Shown piece by piece: positions 11,592 through 22,363 of a DNA stretch of 64,000 bases. The notes beneath the pieces were generated by a model that had not been told where the DNA came from, ran no database searches, and worked only from the letters and a program-made list of their open reading frames with translations. The position numbers and the translations under genes were made by a program. Source of the DNA: Styela clava (taxonomy: Eukaryota > Chordata > Ascidiacea > Stolidobranchia > Styelidae); contig NC_135255.1 of the NCBI RefSeq assembly GCF_964204865.1, positions 9,453,135 through 9,517,134 of the forward strand, in the 5' to 3' direction. Position 1 is the stretch's first letter. Each line of letters starts with the position of its first letter.

Positions 11592-12600
11592 TCACCAACG
11601 ACATACCGTATAAGTAACAATTACTATATGTCATTTGACTCACTGACTGACTGACCGCCGGCAAGGATTTCAGAGGGGTTGGCAATCTAGTACCGGTACG
11701 GTACGGTACCGTATAACTCAGCCCAGTCTGATTGTTTTGACTCCTTCATTCCTGTTTAACTGTTTCAGTGTTTGTAGGTAACAGGTTTTTGCGTTTGTTC
11801 CTGCAGCTACGGTATCAGATTCAAGGTTTTTTCCGTTTTTATCAGTTTGTACAGTTATACAACAAACTGACAAACCCAGCAACCCAAATTGCAGAATTGT
11901 GACTCGGTTTACTTACATCTTCCCAAATTCAGGAATTCCTTAATTCAGAAGTTACTATAATTTTATAACCCCTGAACCCTGTTTGCCTGTACCGGTGAAC
12001 TATCATACCGGTATCAAGATTATGTTTATTATTATGTTTAACGTTACATGAAGCTGTGCAGTGTCATGAGTGTATTTTATGTTGTGTTGTCTCCCTGTCT
12101 CTATTTATAGATGTTGTTTCGTCTTACAAACGCCTTTGAACAAACAGTTTTGTATGGTATACTTCATCCTTACCCCTGTTACAGTGTTACCACACCCACC
12201 CACTGTCTTTGCACAACTCTCTGTACTGCTGTATAAAGTACCAGACCATATTATATTATACTGTTATATGTATTTGACATATTGTATTTTATGCTTATCA
12301 TAAGGCAGTAAGGGGTGTATGCCGCACATTCGTGTGTTTTAGGTCAGGATGGTATTGTGCGATCTTCAGTATTGATAATTACTAATTCCCTGAATTCTTT
12401 TATATTGATTCTACGAGACGAATAAACATACATAGCCTACATACATATATCTGTATATACAGACATAGGCCAGCTAGACTGTACCGGTACTGCATTACTG
12501 CATTAGGAGCTTCTGGCTACAGGGCTATGCTACTCATTCCAATATTAAATCTACTGGTATTTATAATTGTTTACTCCGAAGTTAGTGTTTATAGACTATA
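11592..12600. other. Intergenic, upstream of cingulin
   Basis: AT-rich, with a GGTACGGTACGG microrepeat at about 11695-11712. No coding exon was recognised. An untranslated first exon of the cingulin-like gene could lie here, but nothing in the sequence proves it. Confidence 0.4.
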
Positions 12601-12609
12601 GCATTCAAT

Positions 12610-13325
12610 CGGTAGTACTACTTACTGAATACAGCGCGAAACACCGCAAACTGGCAAAGAGCGCAAAACAGAGGGAAACAGCGCAAAACAGTGGGGAAAC
12701 AGCGCGAAAGATCGCAAAACAGACGGAAACAGTGTGAAGCAGAAAAAAATTTTGCAATGAGTTCGGGGCACCTTGTTTTGAGTTGGAGTACCACGGCAGC
12801 AAATTAAAAACACAAACCAACGTATGTAGCCAGTAATGCTGTAATGGCAAGTCTGCCCCTGCTGGTGACACATTTTGGGTACCATAATTTAGAACATTTT
12901 CCATATGGATATGGTTGGCTTTAGGGTTAGGGTTAGGTAAAAAAGGGACCTCCAGAAGTATGTGCACCAAGATGGCGCACAACCTGAAAATAGTATGTGT
13001 GTGTGTGTGTGTAGCAGATTCAGGTTGTGCGACATATTGCTGCACATACTTCTGGAGCACCAAAAAGGTAGATAAAATTTCGCATGATGACCTATAATCC
13101 GGTACATAACCTTGTAAATATAACGGGAATAGTGCCATAAAACCATGGCGAGAGGCGCCGTGGTTCTTTCGTGGCAGGAGGTGGTAATGACTGCGTCTCC
13201 CGTTTTGCGTTTTTTCCCTCTGTTTTGCGCTGGTTTCCTTCTGTTTCGCGCTGTTTTCCTCTGTTTTGCGCTGTTTCGCGCTATTTTGCGCTGTTTCGCG
13301 CTGTAATCAGTAAGTAGTAAGACCC
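12610..13325. mobile_element. Mutator-like foldback element, copy A
   Basis: The arms are made of degenerate tandem GCGCGAAACAGCG-type units. The left arm starts CGGTAGTACTACTTACTG and the right arm ends CAGTAAGTAGTAAGACCC. The flanks GCATTCAAT (12601-12609) and GCGTTCAAT (13326-13334) form a 9-bp target duplication with one mismatch. Long inverted arms with a 9-bp duplication suggest a MULE. Two TTAGGG repeats and a nested palindromic MITE sit in the middle. Long minus-strand frames here are rich in CFALF-type repeats and come from the arms, not from a gene. The element ends 188 bp before the cingulin ATG. Confidence 0.8.
12946..13061. mobile_element. Palindromic MITE copy 2, nested in MULE A
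   Basis: GGACCTCCAGAAGTATGTG opens the left arm and CACATACTTCTGGAGCACC closes the right arm, with a (GT)n tract between them. The same nested copy is present in the second MULE (47760-47873), so the MULE had already captured it before spreading. Confidence 0.75.
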
Positions 13326-13513
13326 GCGTTCAATTACTGAATTATTTTGTCATGAATTGTTGTGCCATTGTTATCTAACTTAGCATTTGATTTTATAATA
13401 TGCAGCACTGCAGCAGTCACAAACTTGTTTTTTTATAGACTAGATATTATATCAAAGTAGTTTGTTCATTATATGGTCATGAATGCATATGCATCACAAT
13501 AACATAATTAGAG

Positions 13514-16500
13514 ATGGCAACCATTGAGCTTACACCGGAGTTGATATTCGAGCGAAGAGATGATGTAACTACGCCAGGCTCTGAATTATGGAATTCGACT
13601 GGTACCACCCCTCGTGCAAAAGCTAAGCCCAGAAACCAGGGTCGTGGTTATCACTCGCTTGGTTCTGCTACTCTTCCAACTCGTGGAAGAAAGGGTGGTA
13701 AAAATGGTTCAGAATACGGTGTTATGATCAGTATTAAGGATATAAAGGGCCATCCTTTTGTAGTTTTAGAAGACAAGGATAAACAAAAACACATGGTTCA
13801 AGCTCCTGATGGGGAAACTCATAATCCTGCTCTATTGTCTCCCGCGAGACTCAATGGATACACACCAGATGCTGAATATGATGATTCACTACTGAGTTCA
13901 TCTTCTTATCCAACTTCTTCTGTTACAAGCGGTTTAAAGCGAGAATCTACCCCTTCCCCAGTACCACGAAATTTTTCAAAGGGTCCCGGCCGACATTTTG
14001 GCAGATCAAAAATACCTGCTAGTGCAAGTAATCGTTCACGGAGTCTTTCACCTGGAAAAGCTGCACTGGAGCGAAGAGCTAACAGAACGAGAAGTGTTTC
14101 ACCACCTCGTAGAGAGCGAACATCAATTAGTAATGAAAGATTAAGACCTGTCACAAGTCTTATTGGATATTTTGAATCTGGATCTCCGACTCCCGACCCA
14201 TCTACTATGGCTAAGCCAGCCAAAGTTAATCTGGTTGGGTCCTCTCGTATTCGAGATGCCGCTAAAAAAGTAAATGCAGAAAGAATGACTTCACCTACAA
14301 GCACAGCATCATCGAGTATTAGTTCTATTGTCGATGTCTCAGCTAGATCACAGAAAACAAATTTGACAGTGACAACAGTGGATAGTCCAACCAAAGTTGG
14401 TAATAAGAAACCAGAGGGAAGGTATTTTGCTATTACGTCACCAGGTCCTGTGACACCTAAATCATCATTTACGCTTCCACGAAAAACGAGTGGACCTCCT
14501 GCCAAACAACCTGAATATTTAACGCTGCAAGCTCGGAAAGCGGTGTTTGAAAATAAATCTGATGGGAGAGCACCAACACCCAAAGCCCTTAATGAAGCAA
14601 AAGTCATTGCCAAACCCCAGGAAATGAAGCAACAAACACCGAAGAAGCCTATTTCACCGAAACATGAAGCAAATAGGAACCAGCAAGAAGACAAGGAAGT
14701 TGTTGAAGAAAGTCCTATTGTTCCAACTCATGTCAGTAAAGCTAAATTTGTAGGACCAAGCCAAATGCTACTCAATAAAACAAGGCGCAGAAGGAAGGCA
14801 AAAAAATTGTCAACTGCTCATAGTGAAAGTGAGTATAGCGAATCTGAATTTTCTGATGCGGAATCACTCAAACTTGGAGAAGATGCATTTAAAGATGATG
14901 ATGACGAGGAGGATCAAGATGATAACAAAATTGATAGCGAAGTTTCAGAGTTAACACTTGTTTTAAATAAATTGCCAGATGATGAGGAATATATAAAACA
15001 ACTCGGCCATAGAAAAACCCCTAGTATCAGGTTTGAAAAAATAATCAGTGAAGATGTCACTAAAAAAGAAGAACAGATGATGTCTCCTTCTGAACTTGAA
15101 AAGCACCGTCACTTAGTACATGACTTGCAAGATGAACTTCGACTGTCGAAAAAGCAAATTCGAGAATTAGAAGAAGAAGTCCGTGAACTAAGCGATAAGC
15201 TTATTGTTGTTCAACAGGATCTGGATGTCAGAAACTCTGAAAATGGATTGTTACAAAAAGAAGTGAATTTGCTGAAAAAAGATTTAGAAGAAGCATTGTC
15301 ATCTGATGAAGAAGAAAAGCAATCTGTCATGAGCCTTGAACGAATGCTAAAAGCTGCTCGAAGAGAGAAATCTACCTTGGAAGATACAATTACTCTATTG
15401 GAATCGCAAAAAACAACCCTCAAGTCCCAACTTCAAGATGCTCGGCGTGAAAGAGAAGATGGAGAAGTGCAAATGAGGTCGTTACGACTAGAAATTGAGA
15501 GAGAGAAAGGAAAAATGAGAGAGCATGAAAGAGATGTTGAAAGTGTTAAAAAGGAACTGGCAAGATCAAAACGACAAACTGATGCCCAAATTCATGACAT
15601 GGAACATCAGTTATCAAAAGCTGAAAAGAAGTCTCACGATCTTCAAATCGAAAACTCATCACTTGAAAAACAGTTGTACGATTTGAAACACGAAAAAATG
15701 GCGAGCATGAATGAAGATAAACATGTAAATGAAGCAATGACGCAGTTAGAAGAGTCAAAGTTAAAAGCATTGCAAGAACTTGAAGCTGCTCATGCAGAAG
15801 TAGATGCAAAAGCTAGAGCGTTACGGGAAGCCGATCGCAAAAACAATAAACTGCAAGAGGAATTGAGACGCATGGATCAGGAGATGGAAGAAGAATTGAA
15901 AGAAAGAGAGACAACTTTGGAAGATGCTCGTCAAATCGAGCAAAAATATCGTGGTCTTATGGCACAATCGCAAGTTTCTAATCGTGATATTGAAATGATG
16001 AAAAAAGAATTGGACGAGGCAGTAACGAAGGCAAAAGATGCAGAACGAAAGATAGATGATTTGCAAAATAGTCTCGATGAGAAAGAAGCTCTTCTATCTT
16101 CTGCTGAAAAGAAAAATAAATCTCTAAATAAGCAGATAGATGAAAATTCTTTTGCAAGAACGCAACTAAGTCAAGACCTTCACAATTTGAACAAAGAGAA
16201 TCAAAAGCTAAGAGAGGATATAGCGGATCTTAAAAAACGACTCAAAAGAACAGAAATTGAATCGATGGCAAGCAAAGACGCTTTGGAGGATCTCAGAAAA
16301 GATTTACGACAAGCGACAGATGATGCAGATAAAGAACGCTATAAGGTATCAGAGATCGATCATGATGCTCAAGATATGAAGGAGGATTTTGATCGTGTCA
16401 AGTCTGATAGGGACCAAAAAGATCAAGCTTTGAAAAATGCTAGAGAAGCTATCGCCAAAATTGAATCTCAAATGAAGGAATATGAAGAGACTCGATCCAA

Positions 16501-17563
16501 AACTCAAAAAGAGAAACTTCTCATTGAGACTGATAGAGACGAAGCCAAGAAAGAAATGGTTAGACTTCAGAGTGAAGTTGAATCTCACAGCGAAGAAATA
16601 GACAATGCAAATCAGTTAATAAAAGATCTGCAAGAAAGATTGGCTACTGATAGAAAATTCTCTCAAGGGGATATGGACAAAATAGATGAACTTCAAAAAG
16701 AAATTCAAAAACTTCAAGAAGCACTCGACGAGAAAACGCAACAAGTGTTTGCCGCAGAAGAAACGATTTACAGACAGAAAGAAGTGATTGAAGAGATGAG
16801 TTCCATTCAGCAATCTGCGGAAAAATCAGCGCTTTCAGAAATGGAAAAATTTATGGCAGAAACGGAGAAACAATTTAAAGACATTAATAAACAACTTGAA
16901 CAGAAAGTCGACGAAATTAAAAAGCTTGAAAAAGAGAAAAAGGACCTGGAAGAAGATTTAGAAGAACTTGAACAACAACATCCCCATCTTGAGGATGATA
17001 GGGAGAAAGAGGAAGCTCTTGTTAATTTGAGTCAAAAATTGCAAGAAGAGGAGGAGGATAAAAAACATATTCTCTCTAAATATCATCTGGCACAAGATAA
17101 AGTTGGCAACCTTCAAAATGAACTTGAGATTGAAAAAAGTCGAGTACAAATTTTATTGGAAGACAAAACAAAACATAAGGAAGAGACTGACCATCTGCAA
17201 TTAACAATTGAAGAACTTGAAGACAAATTAGAACAAGAAGCAAAAGAACTTTCTAATATCACTTCCCATCACCTGAAAACTGAAATGAAATTACGGGACG
17301 TTCTTGAGCAAGCAGAAGATGAAACAGACAAAGCCATTAGAGAGAAAGAAATTCTGTCCATGCGAACGGAGGAACTGGAAAAACAGGTGGAAGAAGCGGA
17401 ATTGACGGCACAAAGAGCAGAAGATAGCAAACGGGAAACAGAGCATGAATTACAGCAACAATTAGAAGCAAATTATAAGTTGCAACAGACTCTAGCTGCC
17501 CTGGGAATAGGCCATTCGCCAAGTGGGTCAGATGGAAAAGGTAGTTTACTAACTTCGATCTGA
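13514..17563 (+). CDS. CGN: Cingulin-like junctional coiled-coil protein
   Basis: This 1349-residue protein is encoded by one uninterrupted frame. The head carries the cingulin/paracingulin signature YGVMISIKDIKGHPFVVLED (about residues 68-87), followed by a long basic Ser/Pro-rich disordered stretch with many SPxR-type sites and an acidic patch near 455-475. From about residue 525 to 1325 it is an almost continuous heptad-repeat coiled coil like a myosin tail, ending in a short Gly/Ser-rich tail. Family knowledge: cingulins are cytoplasmic dimers at tight junctions that bind ZO-1, actomyosin and RhoA regulators. An in-frame TAA lies three codons upstream of the ATG, which supports this start. 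Vertebrate cingulin genes have many exons, so the lack of introns is notable. It could be the ortholog of either cingulin or cingulin-like 1. The head motif argues against simple myosin or paramyosin. Confidence 0.88.
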   Translation: MATIELTPELIFERRDDVTTPGSELWNSTGTTPRAKAKPRNQGRGYHSLGSATLPTRGRKGGKNGSEYGVMISIKDIKGHPFVVLEDKDKQKHMVQAPDGETHNPALLSPARLNGYTPDAEYDDSLLSSSSYPTSSVTSGLKRESTPSPVPRNFSKGPGRHFGRSKIPASASNRSRSLSPGKAALERRANRTRSVSPPRRERTSISNERLRPVTSLIGYFESGSPTPDPSTMAKPAKVNLVGSSRIRDAAKKVNAERMTSPTSTASSSISSIVDVSARSQKTNLTVTTVDSPTKVGNKKPEGRYFAITSPGPVTPKSSFTLPRKTSGPPAKQPEYLTLQARKAVFENKSDGRAPTPKALNEAKVIAKPQEMKQQTPKKPISPKHEANRNQQEDKEVVEESPIVPTHVSKAKFVGPSQMLLNKTRRRRKAKKLSTAHSESEYSESEFSDAESLKLGEDAFKDDDDEEDQDDNKIDSEVSELTLVLNKLPDDEEYIKQLGHRKTPSIRFEKIISEDVTKKEEQMMSPSELEKHRHLVHDLQDELRLSKKQIRELEEEVRELSDKLIVVQQDLDVRNSENGLLQKEVNLLKKDLEEALSSDEEEKQSVMSLERMLKAARREKSTLEDTITLLESQKTTLKSQLQDARREREDGEVQMRSLRLEIEREKGKMREHERDVESVKKELARSKRQTDAQIHDMEHQLSKAEKKSHDLQIENSSLEKQLYDLKHEKMASMNEDKHVNEAMTQLEESKLKALQELEAAHAEVDAKARALREADRKNNKLQEELRRMDQEMEEELKERETTLEDARQIEQKYRGLMAQSQVSNRDIEMMKKELDEAVTKAKDAERKIDDLQNSLDEKEALLSSAEKKNKSLNKQIDENSFARTQLSQDLHNLNKENQKLREDIADLKKRLKRTEIESMASKDALEDLRKDLRQATDDADKERYKVSEIDHDAQDMKEDFDRVKSDRDQKDQALKNAREAIAKIESQMKEYEETRSKTQKEKLLIETDRDEAKKEMVRLQSEVESHSEEIDNANQLIKDLQERLATDRKFSQGDMDKIDELQKEIQKLQEALDEKTQQVFAAEETIYRQKEVIEEMSSIQQSAEKSALSEMEKFMAETEKQFKDINKQLEQKVDEIKKLEKEKKDLEEDLEELEQQHPHLEDDREKEEALVNLSQKLQEEEEDKKHILSKYHLAQDKVGNLQNELEIEKSRVQILLEDKTKHKEETDHLQLTIEELEDKLEQEAKELSNITSHHLKTEMKLRDVLEQAEDETDKAIREKEILSMRTEELEKQVEEAELTAQRAEDSKRETEHELQQQLEANYKLQQTLAALGIGHSPSGSDGKGSLLTSI

Positions 17564-17826
17564 TAGTTTATCATGTATTGTTTGAAATTACTAAAATTTG
17601 TTTACACTATTTTGGGTTAAAAATGCGAGATTCTGAAGACAAAAGGGCGAGTACTGGAGAATTTTTTTTTATCTAATAATATTGAAAAAAAGTGATTTTT
17701 AGATAACATGCGCTCCCACATGAAACAGAAAGGATAAAATTTGACACCCACCCTTTGACCGCAGTATACATCAAAGAGTAACAAATTCTAGAAGATGAAA
17801 ATAATTATACTTTACGAGAGATTATG

Positions 17827-17832
17827 AATAAA
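17827..17832 (+). promoter_or_regulatory. Candidate poly(A) signal for cingulin-like gene
   Basis: AATAAA lies about 265 nt after the stop codon. It is the first canonical hexamer downstream. No transcript data are available to confirm its use. Confidence 0.35.
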
Positions 17833-20032
17833 AAAGTACCCTTTCCTTTTTGTTGAAAATAATTTTTCAGGTTTCGCCCTTTTAGGCTGAAGCTCTCAGA
17901 TTCTAAAACTATTCGAATGGATTTTTAGCTTCATCGATAATTGAAAAAATTATACTCAAATACTGGTAATATATTAGACTGCATGGATTTTTTTAATTAT
18001 ATAATTCTTTATCTTAAAACACATCAAGTTTTTATAATTTCAAATGATTTCCCATCTCGGTGCTTTTTATTTTCAATACTTGCCACTAACAATACCTTTA
18101 TGTGAATATTCAACCAAAACATATATTAACACGAATATATCAGTTACCTCAATGTACTATGTCAATGCGAGCAAGTGCCGAAAGAAAATATTAGATATCA
18201 TTTCTGCTATTTGAACCTAAAAGTAAATTGTTACATCATAATTCTGCTTTTGAAAATTATGCTGCACATTAGTTGTCTGAATGCTGATTTACTTGAATCT
18301 ACCATTGTGATGTTTATATATTACGAGTTACGACAGTCATTTTTGTTTCTTTTGGGTGGGTCGTTAGAAATCCTATAATTTTTTGAAATCAGTTTACATG
18401 TTTGGTAATTGAGTGGTGAAGTTTTTATTATAGTTCCACCTACTTTATTTTGTTTGTATAACAAAAATATGTTTGTATTTTTTGGAAACAGTGTTGGCAG
18501 TCAAAGTCAATATTCAGTCATATATGTGATAAAGTACATTGCTCAGAAATTGCTAGAAAGCGGAATATTCTCATTTCCACCCAAAATTGTGACTACATCA
18601 TGAATTCAAATAATCTTGTAATTTTATCTATTTAAGCATGAAACTCCTCTGATCAATTTTTATCGTTTTATGCAGTAGCTTTACAGCAATTGGGCCAAAA
18701 TATTTGGCAATTCTTTTCTTTTTTATTTCATATAACTTACACAATTTAATCATGCTGTATTGATTTTGTATATCTAAAATTCACTTATTTTATTTTCATC
18801 ATTGTTTATCATATGCGCACACACTCCCTCCATTTTTTTTTTCATTTTTTATCATGTGCCGTGCCATATCAGTTTTTATTCATTTTGTGTATCTTATTAT
18901 CTATCGGTACTAAGGATATTTTAGATAATTTCATCAGCCATAGTAGTATAAATGGTGCATAGTAATTCAATTTTTGTTGTAATTGAGACAAGGTCCTATA
19001 GGATGTACAGTAAATCGAGAAGAACTTGATACACAAAGTATAAAATTTCTTGAAAGTGTGTGATAATTTCACTTCCCAATGGCTATTATTTATGTAATTG
19101 AACCCCTAGTTAATACTGAGCAATACAAGCCCGTTATTTATGAAATAGTTTTCCATTTTTATAAATATATATTAGCCTGTGTTCTTTCAAAGTAAACTAC
19201 TTTGCTTTGTGATGTATGGTAATCGAAATTTTTTGCAATTACATTTCAAGCTCTTCTTTACTGTCACTATCCTTTTACGGCCTTATGTGGCATTGTATTT
19301 TTATGTTGTGATTTCACAGTATTCCGTCTCTTTCATTCAACTAAGGTGTATTATTTGTGGTTTTGGTACGCTGGCTTCTATATTGTGTTATGGCTGTTTT
19401 CAATCGAAAATTTTTCTTTAGATCTGGAATGACAACGCATGAAACGTTAATAAACAATATAATATAGTTTATGAATGGATCATGCTTTGTTAATCTTGAC
19501 CATTAAATTGGAAAATTTCCAGTTGTGATGTGATGAATCTACCCATTGTGCCTTGTAATTTATCATAATTGACAAGCAAATGCTGTACTTTTGTAAAAAA
19601 AAAATATTACAATTTTATTCTTGCACTGAAGCTTTTTTGTATTAAGAATTTTCATGTATCCTGACTATGTTCTGTAATTTTTGTTTTTGTGAAAAATATT
19701 AGGATTTTAATTTATCCCTACAACAAGAATTTTCATGCCTACGCTTCCAGATTTATGCTCAAATGGTATAGAGATCAATACCTTCTTTGATATTATTGAG
19801 TTTTTATAGTATTATTTATGCTATGTTGTATAAAAATCGACCTATCCAATCAGTGACCAATCAATCAAAATTCATATAAATTTTGTATCATATTTTTTAT
19901 ATTTTCCTCATATATTAAACAACTCTAACCCTGACCTAACATTTTTTATTCTTTGGAAATTTAAAATGTTCGTTTTTTAAAATAAAAATTTACTATTAGG
20001 CCCTATATGATTTTGACAGAATAGGACTAGGG

Positions 20033-20245
20033 CGGTGGCCTAGTGGCTAAAGCATTATACTTAACTATAAAGACATGGTAGAGTAAAATTCCAGGTTCAA
20101 ATCCCATGTCACCCAGGGTGCAATAAATTGGGTAAGCAGATGCTGAATCGGAAATAATTCGTCTCCTCCAAAATAAAGCAGCTGCTTCTGCAGAGCCTTG
20201 TTCAGGGCAAAATGCATTTGATTACTCCATGCCATAATATATTGT
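20033..20245 (+). mobile_element. tRNA-derived SINE, copy 1
   Basis: A pol III box A-like TGGCCTAGTGG is followed about 55 bp later by a box B, GGTTCAAATCC. The tail has GTGCAATAAATTGGG and AGCTGCTTCTGCAGAGCC. The same head and tail recur at 35936-36125 and, in part, at 38606-38720. The tRNA arms are too degenerate for a functional tRNA gene. Confidence 0.75.
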
Positions 20246-20506
20246 AGCAATCCTGTTAGAACTATACATCTTTAAATGGGGTTATTTTCCATGTGCCCCT
20301 CTTGTTATATTAAGCTATTTTATTTGAATCTGCATTGTGCTATGTTTCACCTCCATATTTTTACTAGTTTATGAAGTTTATTTTCGGTACAAGTTATCTC
20401 TAATGTTTTTAAATGATTCCAAACTGTCTCCCTTAAAAAATACTGCCAATTTTTATTGTTTTGGTTACAGGTGTTGTATGATCATGAAAATCTTATTTGA
20501 CCATGG

Positions 20507-20832
20507 CAGAGGTTCCCAAACTTTTCGAATATATTTACACTTTGCGATACATAATCATGATGAATTGAAAATAAAATTGACTTTGTTAACAATGAATTAG
20601 ACAATGTTTCATAATATAGACATATTTCATTTATGCTATATGATCGTTCTCGTGCACATTGGCGAATTTTAACCTAATTTATTAATGTTCGATTTCAATT
20701 GTGAAACTTCCATTTCAATGTTGATTTCAATTGATTTGTTATTTTCAAGTTAAGTTCTGAACGTAGGCGGATGAGGAGTATTTTTTTTTTGAATAGAACA
20801 TTATTTTGTGACGTACGGTTTGGGAACCACTG
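20507..20832. mobile_element. Small hAT-type MITE
   Basis: The termini CAGAGGTTCCCAAAC and GTTTGGGAACCACTG are inverted complements with one mismatch and fit the common hAT terminus. The flanking 8-mers (GACCATGG and GACTTATC) do not match, so the target duplication is lost or an end has been rearranged. Confidence 0.6.
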
Positions 20833-22363
20833 GACTTATCATCAACTGACTGGAATCCATGCTTTTATTGTAATGAAATATTTTTTGATTTTATTTCGTT
20901 TGTATATTATCTACTCACGAGGCTGCTATTGTCTGATCTTATATTATCATTCACAAACTGCTAATCTTGAATTTTATATTTTTTGAAATTTGTTTTACTA
21001 ACAGATATTTAATACTAAACAATGAAATTGTCCGCAACACTGAATTGTGAATTCAATGGAATAATTTGACAGTGGGAAGTATTCAAATGTGGAACTCATC
21101 TCAGTATTTCAATATAATTCAAGATTTCCTCATATGGATATGAAAAGGATAGCCTATACTTAGCCATGTAGATCTCTCAGATGTCAAATATGTTCAGAAT
21201 GGAAGAAGTTAAGCTAGAAATGAATTTGTCTGATTATTTGTGAAACTGCGGTTGGAACCAAATGCTCGGGTCAAGTATGTAGATGAAGTATTGCACTCTG
21301 GGAAATTTGGCATGACACTGCATGTTTGATAACTAACACTTTGACTGCTTTTAAAATTGTATGATCCTAAAAAAATGATACTAAAAATCTAAAATGCATA
21401 ACAATATATAACAATGTTTCTTCGGATAGTGATTAACTTTCGAATTTTTAGTTTTTAAGAAAATTTAATTCGATTTTTATGTGTGCTACTTGTGAATCTT
21501 GCATTGATTTTTTTTAATTTTTTTGTGTCCAATTTCAATTGTCATAATATTGATTTTTTCACTTTCAATTGTCATAATCTTGCATTGACGCTATAATTTT
21601 TTTCTTTGATTTGAAGGTACCCATATAATGTTTACACAGCACTTTTAGAACAATTCTTGTAATTTTCTATGTCTACTCTTGCGCATTTTTTCTATGCATT
21701 TGTGGATATCTATTTTGAGTCTTGTTTTGCTTATGTTTTCTCTATTCTACCTATATCTTATATTTCTGACTTGGTTATCTATATTCTATTATTCTTTCAT
21801 ATTTTGTATTTACGTTTGTTGGTGCTTATAATTCACTACAATTTAATTTTATTAGTTTTGTTTGCTCTCATTAAACTTGCAACTTTATTGAATAGTTTGA
21901 TATTCACTGTAAAATAATTTGCATGACCATTCACTCTGATGTGTGATAACTTAACACAGTTTATTTGGTAAATGACTAATGAACAAACTTACAACTTTTG
22001 ACTATGTCAGGAACTTATGTTATATCAGTTTTCTGGATAATGTTTGTTTCTGAACACTTGACGATTGGAACAGTAAACACACAAAATCCATAGGCTAATG
22101 GATGTTTTCATATTCTATTTTATATATTGAAGATTATATATCCTTTTTTTCTGAGAGCATGTTTTTATTCTGAATTTTTTGTTAATTGGTGAATCTTTTA
22201 AAAAATTCTCATTATAATATTTGTTACTAGCCTAATTAATATTGCTTTTAGTTAATCTATCTTTTTTCTGTGTCTATATACGAATGCAAAGTTGTAAATA
22301 TTACGGTATTATTACAGTTAACTGCTTATTGTCCAATTTCAATGATTTTCTTCAAAGAATCAA

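Larger units (their letters stand above)
17564..22363. other. 3' UTR and AT-rich intergenic spacer
   Basis: The first few hundred bases are presumably the cingulin 3' UTR. An AATAAA at 17827-17832 is a candidate polyadenylation signal, and another AATAAA lies near 19450. The rest is very AT-rich, with only short open frames, one tRNA-derived SINE and one small hAT MITE. No gene was recognised. Confidence 0.6.

Noticed and set aside
12921..12938. TTAGGG repeats as an interstitial telomere or chromosome-end scar
   Set aside because: Only two to three units, present at the same place in both MULE copies (also near 47735), so they are part of the element.
12605..13138. 177-codon minus-strand frame (and 47390-47950, 47983-48315)
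   Set aside because: These frames lie in the GCG-repeat arms and nested MITE of the MULE-like elements. The CFALF-type repeats mirror the DNA repeats, not a protein family.
13906..14694. 262-codon minus-strand frame
   Set aside because: It is antisense to the cingulin head and is explained by that gene's codon usage.
20033..20120. Functional tRNA gene
   Set aside because: A and B boxes are present, but the stems do not pair well, and the same head occurs with a shared SINE tail at other sites.
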